A stretch of DNA of 7,044 nucleotides from an uncultured Bacteroidales bacterium (GCA_937896105.1 CALBKR010000270.1:1-7044); one strand, 5' to 3'. Positions 1 to 6,449 are shown, counted from the stretch's first letter. Translations and numbers: made by a program. Notes: generated by a model from the letters alone, not told the origin.

Positions 1-95
1 CGCTCAGTCGATGGGTCTCTGCGAGAGACAAATCTCAAGCCCAAGATGGCCCACAAGCGGATAACATTTCGTTATCCGCTTTTTTGTTTTAGGGC
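1..95 (+). repeat. Direct repeat copy A (~95 bp, cut or bounded by window edge)
   Basis: This stretch recurs at 154-249 with only two differences: A56 is G209 in the other copy, and the loop of the terminator hairpin has one extra T there. It contains a perfect 6-bp hairpin (GTCTCT 15-20 with AGAGAC 24-29, loop GCG) and ends in an intrinsic terminator. The true left boundary cannot be seen because the window begins here, so the unit may be the full 153-bp period. No protein is convincing: the only ATG-started frame (11-64) has 17 codons. It may be the 3' end of a short RNA or of an upstream transcription unit, duplicated with its terminator. Confidence 0.9.
55..85 (+). terminator. Rho-independent terminator of repeat copy A
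   Basis: An 11-bp perfect stem (55-65 with 71-81) built on GCGGATAAC / GTTATCCGC encloses a 5-nt loop (ATTTC) and runs into six Ts (80-85), then G and four more Ts. The T tract follows only the right arm, so it terminates rightward (+) transcription. No gene that it would end lies inside the window, so the transcript must start to the left. Confidence 0.85.
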
Positions 96-124
96 TTAAA
101 CCAAGGTTATCTCCTTCGCTTTAA

Positions 125-155
125 CGTTTGCACCGGCTAAAGCCGACAGCAAACG
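125..155 (+). other. Nested stem-loop between the two repeat copies
   Basis: CGTTTGC (125-131) pairs perfectly with GCAAACG (149-155). Inside it CGGC (134-137) pairs with GCCG (142-145) around a TAAA loop, giving a long interrupted hairpin. The last two bases of the outer arm belong to repeat copy B, which suggests the hairpin is part of the repeated unit and that its copy-A equivalent lies off the left edge. With the downstream GTCTCT hairpin and the terminator it forms a run of three hairpins, as expected of a small structured RNA. No known RNA family is recognised. Confidence 0.5.
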
Positions 156-249
156 CTCAGTCGATGGGTCTCTGCGAGAGACAAATCTCAAGCCCAAGAT
201 GGCCCACAGGCGGATAACATTTTCGTTATCCGCTTTTTTGTTTTAGGGC
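154..249 (+). repeat. Direct repeat copy B (~96 bp)
   Basis: This is the second copy of the element at 1-95, starting exactly 153 bp after the first. It keeps the GTCTCT/AGAGAC hairpin (168-173 with 177-182) and the terminator. The similarity stops after AGGGC at 249, where the sequence becomes AT-rich. Unlike copy A it is not followed by the nested-hairpin spacer, so it looks like the last unit of a short tandem array. Confidence 0.9.
208..239 (+). terminator. Rho-independent terminator of repeat copy B
   Basis: GCGGATAAC (210-218) pairs with GTTATCCGC (225-233) around a 6-nt loop, extended by a G-T wobble (209/234) and an A-T pair. Six Ts follow (234-239). Compared with copy A the stem substitution changes an A-U to a G-U pair and the extra base falls in the loop, so the structure is kept. 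It should stop rightward transcription before the promoter region of the DUF1573 gene. Confidence 0.85.
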
Positions 250-270
250 CAACCTGTTTCAAAAGAATAA

Positions 271-302
271 GTTGGTTTTTATAAAAACATTTGCTAAATT
301 TA
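271..302 (+). promoter_or_regulatory. Candidate Bacteroidota-type promoter for the DUF1573 gene
   Basis: The Bacteroidota primary sigma factor is known to favour a -33 TTTG and a -7 TAnnTTTG about 19-21 nt apart. Here GTTG (271-274) and TAAATTTA (295-302) match all but one defined base each, with a 20-nt spacer. They lie in an AT-rich stretch just after the last terminator. Transcription would begin near 308-310 and leave a leader of about 50 nt. The match is imperfect and was found by eye. Confidence 0.4.
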
Positions 303-359
303 CAGAAAATATAAAATAATGTGGTGATATAACGTAATTTACAATAATTAAATTCCTGA

Positions 360-761
360 ATGAGACTCCGGCTGCTGTTTACATTTGCATTTCTTTTGTC
401 TGCCACGAGCCTGTTGTTTGCACAGGCGGCGGCAGAGTTCCCTGCCAAGACAATTGACATTGGCACGGTGTGCGAGGATGCCGACTCGGTGAATTGTGTG
501 TTCCGGGTAGTGAACAGGGGCGATGCCCCGCTTTTCATAGAGGGAGTGTATGTGAGTTGCGGCTGTGTAAAGGCGACCCACAGCAAGGATGCCATAATGC
601 CGGGCGAGAGCGGCACCGTCACGGCTACACTGTTCCCCAAAGGGCAGGGCGGGCGGTTCCTTAAATCCATTTATGTCTACACCAACACTATTCCACGCAA
701 GAATGTGGTGCGGCTGAAGGCTTTCATTACGGAACCGGAAAAGAAGGAGAGACTGCATTAG
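360..761 (+). CDS. Secreted DUF1573 domain protein
   Basis: A 133-residue protein of unknown biochemical role. Residues 1-22 are a typical Sec signal peptide (basic MRLR, hydrophobic core, AQA near the cleavage site), so it acts in the periplasm or outside. The rest matches the DUF1573 pattern common in Bacteroidota: FRVVNRGDAPLFI (48-60), the hallmark SCGC (66-69), MPGESGTV (80-87), then a G-x-F-x-K-x-I-x-V-x-TN segment (98-109). The fold is expected to be a single Ig-like beta sandwich. There is no lipobox, and the C-terminus is short and basic. The ATG at 360 is chosen because the signal peptide begins there; the upstream bases are AT-rich with no Shine-Dalgarno, as is normal in this phylum. 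It is a stand-alone gene behind its own probable promoter and converges on the surface-protein operon, so a shared function is not implied. Family assignment is firm; function is unknown. Confidence 0.9.
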   Translation: MRLRLLFTFAFLLSATSLLFAQAAAEFPAKTIDIGTVCEDADSVNCVFRVVNRGDAPLFIEGVYVSCGCVKATHSKDAIMPGESGTVTATLFPKGQGGRFLKSIYVYTNTIPRKNVVRLKAFITEPEKKERLH

Positions 762-764
762 TGG

Positions 765-816
765 TCTACATACGAACAGTGGGGGTAGCGCGCTACCCCC
801 ACTGTTTGTATGTAGA
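765..816. terminator. 52-bp inverted repeat, probable bidirectional terminator
   Basis: The left arm (765-790) and right arm (791-816) are 26-base reverse complements with one mismatch (G774 against T807), which is a G-U wobble in the transcript of one strand. There is no spacer between the arms. The centre is GGGGGTAGCG/CGCTACCCCC. It sits 3 bp after the stop of the + strand gene and 2 bp before the stop of the - strand gene, filling the convergent gap. Neither side has a T tract, so it is not a textbook intrinsic terminator; strong hairpins between convergent genes commonly still end or protect both transcripts. Confidence 0.7.
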
Positions 817-818
817 AA

Positions 819-1193
819 TCAGTTACACCGATAGGTTACCACACGGCTCTCTACAAGCAATCCCTCGCCCACTCCCTTGTCGTTGGTCGTGTTGTAGAGT
901 GATATTTCAATATTAAGATTATCCCATATTAGCTCGCCACGATGCTCATCGAAATAGCTCTGCAGGCCATTGCAGTAGTTATTGAAAAGTTCTATCGCAT
1001 CATCCTTCTGATATGGCACGGTTGCAAGCTCTGCGTTCAGGCTCTCCAATTCAATAACGCTCTCACGAGGAAGATAGTCAAGCCTGTCATTGACAACGAT
1101 CTTATAGTGCGCCATAGGGCCATCAATCTCACACGAGGTGAATGCTAACGGCAAAGCCAGCACCAATATTGCAAACAATAGTTTTTTCATCAT
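819..1193 (-). CDS. Small lipoprotein of unknown family (last gene of the operon)
   Basis: A 124-residue protein from the ATG at 1193. It opens MMKKLLFAILVLALPLAFTS and then Cys21, a lipoprotein signal peptide of the loose Bacteroidota type (F-T-S before Cys). The acidic residues directly after the cysteine (EID) resemble the surface-export signal described for Bacteroidota lipoproteins, so it may face outward. The mature part has a stretch likely to be helical around residues 50-85 (rich in E, L, N, D) and ends in a beta-like segment (NLNIEISLYN, then LLVESRVVTYRC). Two non-lipid cysteines are present. An in-frame ATG at 1217 would overlap the preceding stop by 8 bp but puts eight polar residues before the signal peptide; 1193 or 1190 is preferred. 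It follows the 1324-residue gene by 16 bp and is probably co-transcribed. I do not recognise the family. Confidence 0.8.
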   Translation of the reverse strand: MMKKLLFAILVLALPLAFTSCEIDGPMAHYKIVVNDRLDYLPRESVIELESLNAELATVPYQKDDAIELFNNYCNGLQSYFDEHRGELIWDNLNIEISLYNTTNDKGVGEGLLVESRVVTYRCN

Positions 1194-1209
1194 CCTTACA
1201 GCTTCTAAA

Positions 1210-4200
1210 TTATTCATTCAAAAGGTTCCATTCTCTCGCCGGCGGTACAATTTTCTTGCCCTTTTCGAGGAAGATTATATTATCCGCAGCGCCATTTGCA
1301 GAGCGGACAGCCTTCATCTCGCGATAGCGTCGTGCATTATCGGGAACAATTAGGCCGGCATCATAGTATGGAGTGGTAAATTCTACTATATTGCCATAAG
1401 TGAACTTACCGTCGGCATATACAAAGGCACGGTAGTAGTACCTTGTGTCGGGCATCAGGTTAAGTGCACGCGAGTAGTAGCCTGTATTGGTATTTAGGGT
1501 AACACTACCGTCACGATAGACATTCTCGTTGCCTTCGTTGAGGTCGGCTACACTCAAAGCGTATTCGAAACCGATATACATGTCCTCGTATTCGCCAACC
1601 TCAATAGACTCGAGCACCTGGCTGTTCACCTTACCACGCAGTATTGTCCACTCGTCGTCGAGCACTGCGTCGAATGTCTCAAGGTCAAAGTTCTCAAGCG
1701 GTTCTTCGGCAATGGTAAAACTCTTTATTGCACCACGATACTGCTGCTTGTTATTGGCTGTCATTGCCACAAAACGGTAGTAATACTTTGTGTTCCAGGC
1801 AAGGTTCTTGAGCTCGGCCGAATACTCGCGTTCTTCGGTCATAGGTACATAGCAGACAGCCGATGCCGACATATCCTTGTTCTTCGAGACCTCGAAGAAC
1901 AGCATATACTGCTTTTCCTCCTCATTCTGCACCGATGCATCGAGGCGTTCCTTGAGCGGCTTGGTCACAGAACCGGCCATACTGACCCTGTTCTTTGTGA
2001 CAGATGCCGACATTGTGGTTGCCATAAGGTCGAGTTTCTTGGTCTTGAACATATGTATCGGGGTTGCATAATCGACCTCACCGTCATCCAGCTCGAGGTC
2101 GAGCCTGTAACGATAGTAATATGTCGTAGAGGGAGCAAGGTTCTCGAGTGTATAATTCAACTGATAGATATCCATCTCCTTGCTTGCCCAGCCAACCTTC
2201 TTGGTTATGTCAATCTCCTCGGCGTTCTCATCAAAGTCCTTGTTTGTGGTAGCGAACTCTATTGTTGTCTTAACCTTGCCAAGGGCATACTCACCCTGGA
2301 CGTCGGCAGTGAGTTCTGCCGTCTCGGCCTCGGGTTTTGCGGCCAAATTGTCTATTGGCGGCGGTACCGAGAAGGGCTCGACACTCGATTCGTGCCTGTT
2401 GCCCTTGCCATCATCATAGACAACCTTGAAATAGTACTCCTTGTCGCGGTCCCACTTGTTGTCGACCTCGAGGATTATCTCATAATCGTCTTCGTCACTG
2501 TCACGGCCGATATCTTCGGGACTGATATTTATCACCTCGCCGAGGTCTATGAGTTCCTTGTTGCCGGAGACGAGGAACTTGTACTTGCTCTTGTCCGATG
2601 TGCTGCCGAACCCTTTGTCTACTTTAGCAAAGAAGAGCACCTTGGTGTAGCTTGCCTTTGCCTCAAGGCCGGAGAATACGGACTTTGTCCTGAACTTGAC
2701 AGTAAGGCCTTTGTATGTCTTGCCGGTCTCGTGATCCTGGACAATGGCATTGAACATATATTCGGTATCAGGTTTCAGCCTGCCGTCAAGGTTATACTCA
2801 TAACCGACTTTCCTCACGTTGTTGAGATAGTCCATCGGTGTTTTCGCGTCGGGGTAATATGCAAAGCCGACGCTGAACCGGTTGTCGATGTGGTTCATAT
2901 CCTCAGCCTCGTATATGCTGCTGTGAAGGCTTGCATTGAGCGTTGCACCGGTGGCTGTTATTTTTGTAGCATCTTCTGTTGTAGGAGCATAGTACTCGAA
3001 AAAGCCTCCCGGCCATATATTGCTGTACATAAACTTGTCGTTTACGCTGTCATATATGTAAGCCTGCACATTGAACTCGTCGCGCGGGAACATTCCACGC
3101 TCCACAGACATATTCATCACATTGCTGCCCGGATGCGCCTTGTCAAAAACAACCACTGGTTTAATGACTTCATTGGTCTCAGGGTCGAGGAATATGAAGC
3201 CGCCCTCTGTTATATAAGGATTGTCGATAGCATCCTTGTCAAATTCCGCCTCAAACTCGGCACGTTCATAGTCCTTGTCGTACCTTGTGAATTTTATATT
3301 GTACGGGATGTAGAACTCATCGCACTTGTCAACGACCATATAGCCTGTAAACATCTTATTGAACACCAATGGATAGACACCTATCTGACGGCCTTTAAGA
3401 ACCTTTTGGTCACTTATATCAATATCAAAATCGACTTTATCTGTCTTAAACGAACGGAAAGCTCCTAAATCCTGTGCGTGATATTCAATGAATCCATTAG
3501 GAGGAATGCCCTGAGAGATATCAAGGAACATTACGCTGGCATCGTATGTAAACATTGTAGGCGCAGAATTCCTAAGCATGCCGCTGTAACGGCCATTATA
3601 GAGTTTCTTGTTTTCAATTTCCGTAAAATCGGGACCGCCGTTCAAACGGTATAATTCAAAGAACACCTTGTTGTCCAAACCGATTTTCTCCATCCAATCA
3701 CCAACAGAGAAGGTCCAACCGTCATTGGCTGCCGAGAATTGCAAATCGAACAGCAGACCCAACTCAAGAGTCAAGTATGCAGCATCATTAATGCCGCTGT
3801 ATATCTCCTTGCGCTGTTCAATCCATTTCGGCTCATCCCTGAGCTCAAGGTCGTGCTGCTCTTTCTTGTATGAAATCTTGCCAGCCACCTTGGGACCCGC
3901 ACCGAACTTCAGCTGGAACTCAAGTCCTTCGCCGGCAACACCGATACCCACCTTCACGTGCGGAGCAAGGAAGAGTTCTCCCTCTAAAGAGACCTCTGCC
4001 GAATATTCATTCTCGAAATTCAGCGGATTATCAAAATCATCTCCGCCGTTATCCCATATCACATCCCTTTTTGAGCCGTCGATTTCAAAGCCTGCAGTGC
4101 GTGACATCTTGAAAGATCCCTCGGCAGCGAGCTTGGCCTCCAGCTTATAATCCCAAGTAAAACCGAAATCAACATTTATACTCAAACCAGGAAGTACCGC

Positions 4201-5184
4201 TATGGGAATGGGTATTGTTACAAAATCAACCTCCGTGTCTTCATCATCTTCTGAACTTATTGAAGCACTGACCTCAAATGAGACTTTTCCTTCGACATTG
4301 GCACCCACTTCGCATCTTATCTTCTTTTGCTTCTCCTCAACATCGACCATTGCCGAACAAAGAGCATACAATGCGGCCTTTCCTTCTATGGCAAAAACGA
4401 TAGGAGTCTCATCTTCAAGATCCTCTTTGACTATTACAATCTTACCTTTGTCGGTTAATGCCACCTTAAAATCAAGTTCATACTCTTTTTCCCATGGGAC
4501 CAGCCCGGCATCAACATCATACATCGAACGTGTGGGAATGCGCGACTGCACAATCTTTTGCTCAATCAGAGAATCGGGTACTTCGTCTGTGCCCACAGCG
4601 CCTGCGACGCCTCCTGCATAGAAGACATCATAGACATCCTCAATAGCCAAGGTTCCACACTGCATTATAACCAATCCTCTATTGTAATCGGCATAGATAT
4701 TCTTGACAAGACCCATAAATCCATAAGGCAACTTGTCGCGATAGATGTTACATACGACCTTCTGCCCCACTTTGGGAATCTTTGTCTTGGTAAGGCAGTC
4801 GATTCTGAAACTTATTGTGGTTGCCGAATCGCTGTCCACAATATACTTGAACAAATCCTCACCAATCTCGAACACTCCTGCCGCATACTCCTTCTCGGGG
4901 AGTTTCAAGAGCAGGCTGTCTACCTCGCTGATATGATATCCTATAGTATCGGGGTAGAGAGCACCATTGATAAGCATCTGCACCGGTTTGTTGTACTCGT
5001 TGCCCAAAGTATCGGTTGTTGCGAAGGTTATCTTCCAGTTGCCGCCCTCGGCAAACATAAAGTCTTCTTTTTCGCTACACATTATGCCTAAAGACTGCTG
5101 GTAGTCTATCTGCGCCGTAACATCCGTAATTGCCATAACGATGGCCACAGATGCAAGAACTGCTTTTTTCAAGAACCGTTTCAT
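1210..5184 (-). CDS. Large secreted protein with beta-rich N-terminal half and five FN3-like repeats
   Basis: A 1324-residue protein. Residues 1-25 are a Sec signal peptide (MKRFLKKA, hydrophobic core, VTAQ). Residues ~30-290 are an unrecognised domain; 136-190 hold a small beta unit ending GTLAIEDVYDVF. Residues ~290-500 are dominated by alternating hydrophobic/polar strands (for example VKVGIGVAGEGLEFQLKFGAG), interrupted by an acidic SSEDDEDTEVD at 310-320. Residues ~500-730 are mixed. Residues ~735-1272 hold five FN3-like repeats. The last ~50 residues are a basic/polar tail. No catalytic motif, no lipobox and no T9SS sorting domain are visible, so its route across the outer membrane is unclear. 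Its ATG overlaps the stop of the previous gene as ATGA (5181-5184), implying translational coupling. Adhesion or a structural surface role is the likeliest inference. The reading frame and export are firm; the function is not. Confidence 0.93.
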   Translation of the reverse strand: MKRFLKKAVLASVAIVMAITDVTAQIDYQQSLGIMCSEKEDFMFAEGGNWKITFATTDTLGNEYNKPVQMLINGALYPDTIGYHISEVDSLLLKLPEKEYAAGVFEIGEDLFKYIVDSDSATTISFRIDCLTKTKIPKVGQKVVCNIYRDKLPYGFMGLVKNIYADYNRGLVIMQCGTLAIEDVYDVFYAGGVAGAVGTDEVPDSLIEQKIVQSRIPTRSMYDVDAGLVPWEKEYELDFKVALTDKGKIVIVKEDLEDETPIVFAIEGKAALYALCSAMVDVEEKQKKIRCEVGANVEGKVSFEVSASISSEDDEDTEVDFVTIPIPIAVLPGLSINVDFGFTWDYKLEAKLAAEGSFKMSRTAGFEIDGSKRDVIWDNGGDDFDNPLNFENEYSAEVSLEGELFLAPHVKVGIGVAGEGLEFQLKFGAGPKVAGKISYKKEQHDLELRDEPKWIEQRKEIYSGINDAAYLTLELGLLFDLQFSAANDGWTFSVGDWMEKIGLDNKVFFELYRLNGGPDFTEIENKKLYNGRYSGMLRNSAPTMFTYDASVMFLDISQGIPPNGFIEYHAQDLGAFRSFKTDKVDFDIDISDQKVLKGRQIGVYPLVFNKMFTGYMVVDKCDEFYIPYNIKFTRYDKDYERAEFEAEFDKDAIDNPYITEGGFIFLDPETNEVIKPVVVFDKAHPGSNVMNMSVERGMFPRDEFNVQAYIYDSVNDKFMYSNIWPGGFFEYYAPTTEDATKITATGATLNASLHSSIYEAEDMNHIDNRFSVGFAYYPDAKTPMDYLNNVRKVGYEYNLDGRLKPDTEYMFNAIVQDHETGKTYKGLTVKFRTKSVFSGLEAKASYTKVLFFAKVDKGFGSTSDKSKYKFLVSGNKELIDLGEVINISPEDIGRDSDEDDYEIILEVDNKWDRDKEYYFKVVYDDGKGNRHESSVEPFSVPPPIDNLAAKPEAETAELTADVQGEYALGKVKTTIEFATTNKDFDENAEEIDITKKVGWASKEMDIYQLNYTLENLAPSTTYYYRYRLDLELDDGEVDYATPIHMFKTKKLDLMATTMSASVTKNRVSMAGSVTKPLKERLDASVQNEEEKQYMLFFEVSKNKDMSASAVCYVPMTEEREYSAELKNLAWNTKYYYRFVAMTANNKQQYRGAIKSFTIAEEPLENFDLETFDAVLDDEWTILRGKVNSQVLESIEVGEYEDMYIGFEYALSVADLNEGNENVYRDGSVTLNTNTGYYSRALNLMPDTRYYYRAFVYADGKFTYGNIVEFTTPYYDAGLIVPDNARRYREMKAVRSANGAADNIIFLEKGKKIVPPAREWNLLNE
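1369..2982 (-). repeat. Five tandem FN3-like protein repeats within the large secreted protein
   Basis: The repeats share a strand motif at regular 105-115 residue spacing: LKPDTEYMFNAIV (803-815), WDRDKEYYFKVV (911-922), LAPSTTYYYRYR (1016-1027), LAWNTKYYYRFVA (1128-1140) and LMPDTRYYYRAFV (1243-1255). Each ends about 20 residues later in a strand such as VEFTTP, KSFTI or KFRTK. This L-x-P-x-T-x-YYYR pattern is common in FN3-like repeats of Bacteroidota surface proteins. The repeats are divergent in sequence, with no DNA-level repetition noticed, so the array looks old. Approximate borders are residues 735-834, 835-940, 941-1050, 1051-1158 and 1165-1272. Confidence 0.75.
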
Positions 5185-5690
5185 CGTACCACCACTTTAA
5201 TTTTACAATCGTTTACCTTCGCAAGATATGTCCCCTTTGCATAACCGGCCAGAGTGATATTCATATCGGCATTTACAGTACCCGTCATCAGCAGCTTGCC
5301 GGCAGCATCGTACAGATAAAGCGTCTCTCCACTGAGACTGCTGTGGAACACCAGTTCACCATCGATATACCGCATAGGGTTCGACTCATCGACCTCAATG
5401 ACATCCGCCACATCTGTTGTAGCAGCCTCAACAAACCTTATAGACAGCAGTTCACTGCGCTCGAACAGATACATTTCGTTTGTGCCGGAGACCTCGACAT
5501 ATTGCACCAAAGAGTCTCCCTCGACACCCTGAGTATATGAGTATATGAAGGAATCCGAGTCGATATCAATGTCGAACACACGCCCGTCGGCCAACGTAAG
5601 AACGACCTTATCGTACACTTTCGGTTCGCCGTCAGCCATTGCCGTCGAGGCAAACATTATTGTTAATAGAAGAAAAAGCATTTTTCTCAT
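5181..5690 (-). CDS. Small secreted protein with T9SS (Por) C-terminal sorting domain
   Basis: A 169-residue protein from the ATG at 5690. Residues 1-19 (MRKMLFLLLTIMFASTAMA) are a Sec signal peptide. A central segment reads KVVLTLADGRVFDIDID (28-44) and later LFERSELLSIRFV (75-87), a beta-rich pattern (polymer of 'DGR-x-x-x-x-x-I' and 'S-x-x-x-I-x-F') often seen in short Bacteroidota exported proteins. Residues ~105-169 match the Por secretion-tail pattern: LYLYDAAGKLL (124-134), then MNITLAGYAKGTYLAKVN, ending KIKVVVR at the very C-terminus. Such domains direct T9SS export, followed by removal and attachment to the cell surface or release. The frame is open upstream to 5852, but that extension lies inside the previous gene and lacks export features. 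It starts 16 bp after the preceding gene and its stop overlaps the next start. The specific role is unknown; it has little mature protein besides the tag. Confidence 0.88.
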   Translation of the reverse strand: MRKMLFLLLTIMFASTAMADGEPKVYDKVVLTLADGRVFDIDIDSDSFIYSYTQGVEGDSLVQYVEVSGTNEMYLFERSELLSIRFVEAATTDVADVIEVDESNPMRYIDGELVFHSSLSGETLYLYDAAGKLLMTGTVNADMNITLAGYAKGTYLAKVNDCKIKVVVR

Positions 5691-5706
5691 ATCGTTGTCG
5701 TTTTTA

Positions 5707-6405
5707 TCAGTTACTGTAATTCCTGCTCTTGCACCTGTAGCGTTTAAGGTCGGAGAGCGTTCCGTGTGTCTCGCCGTCAAGTTGCAATGATTCAATGACA
5801 AAGAGTTGGTTGCTATCGGGATTGTAACACACGATATCCGCCACCTCACCAAGCCAGGCTGTGCTTATCCTCAGTTCTAGATACGGTATGCCTGATGACT
5901 CACGCATTACAGCCAGACCGCGCAATTCACCGTCGACGACAGCCGCAAGGCGTGTTGTGCCCATATTGTCGGTCTTGTTTACACCATCAACGACCAGGGT
6001 GCAATACACAACAGTCTCATAAAGACACCCATTGACTTCTTCCTCACGCCACTCGAACACATTTACATAACAGCTGTCCGACACCACATCAGCATCATCG
6101 TTGTTTATACGCTGCGCCTTGACCATCACGAGTGCCCTTCCCGGTTTTAGGGCATTCACCTTGCGGCCGGCCAGTTCAATAGCCTCGGTATCGCCCATTA
6201 CCTGCCAATAGTATGATACAGGTATTGTATCGGGCGACAACTCTACATCGAATGTGACCGAGTCGCCGACTATAAGGTCGACCTCGTGATGCGACATCCT
6301 AAGGCCGTCAACGGCAGGCTGCTCCGTTTCAAAGCTGAAGAACTCTCCACAGGAGCAGAACAGAAGCGCCACAAACAGCAGAAATATGTTAGTTATCTGC
6401 TTCAT
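5707..6405 (-). CDS. Lipoprotein with Big2-type Ig domain and C-terminal 'VVDGELRG' domain
   Basis: A 232-residue protein from the ATG at 6405. The signal peptide MKQITNIFLLFVALLFCSC puts the lipidated cysteine at residue 19, followed by G-E. Residues ~33-115 fit a bacterial Ig-like Big2 domain: VDLIVGDSVTFDVELSPDT, a tryptophan in YYWQV, then VNALKPGRALVMVKAQ. Residues ~128-225 resemble a domain found near the C-terminus of large Bacteroidota secreted proteins, with a TRLAAVVDGELRGLAV strand (151-166), then YLELRI, a 'V-x-x-x-V-C-Y-N-P' strand and a GTLSDL end. No catalytic residues are apparent. An ATG at 6414 (MIKMKQ) is equally workable; the one at 6444 adds an unlikely leader only 5 bp from the upstream stop. 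The gap to the upstream stop is 44 bp and to the downstream start 16 bp. It probably anchors or presents other operon products; that is inference. Confidence 0.85.
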   Translation of the reverse strand: MKQITNIFLLFVALLFCSCGEFFSFETEQPAVDGLRMSHHEVDLIVGDSVTFDVELSPDTIPVSYYWQVMGDTEAIELAGRKVNALKPGRALVMVKAQRINNDDADVVSDSCYVNVFEWREEEVNGCLYETVVYCTLVVDGVNKTDNMGTTRLAAVVDGELRGLAVMRESSGIPYLELRISTAWLGEVADIVCYNPDSNQLFVIESLQLDGETHGTLSDLKRYRCKSRNYSN

Positions 6406-6449
6406 CTTAATCATTGTTATATTGAAACAAAATATCCTTTCCAACCAAT

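Noticed and set aside
123..130. AACGTTTG as a -7 promoter element inside the repeat spacer
   Set aside because: No TTTG-like -33 element is found at 19-21 nt upstream, and the bases lie in the arm of the nested hairpin.
100..243. 48-codon + strand frame running through the spacer and copy B (153 is a multiple of 3)
   Set aside because: It has no start codon, ends inside the terminator's T tract, and its tail is simply the translated hairpin. Chance openness is more likely than a coding region.
1..249. CRISPR array
   Set aside because: There are only two repeats of ~95 bp with a terminator inside, far longer than CRISPR repeats, and no cas gene is present.
348..758. 136-residue - strand frame opposite the DUF1573 gene
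   Set aside because: The + strand frame has a signal peptide and the DUF1573 hallmark SCGC; the - strand product shows nothing recognisable.
2053..3468. 471-residue open frame on the + strand opposite the large FN3 gene
   Set aside because: It is antisense to a gene with clear FN3 motifs, its product is rich in Cys, Val and Ile with no domain or export pattern, and it has no start context. It is an antisense shadow.
4558..5091. 177-residue + strand frame opposite the N-terminal part of the large gene
   Set aside because: It is fully antisense to a well-supported coding region and has no start signal or recognisable motif.
5691..5852. N-terminal extension of the sorting-tail protein up to 5852
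   Set aside because: The added 54 residues lie inside the upstream lipoprotein gene, are polar, and would bury the signal peptide.
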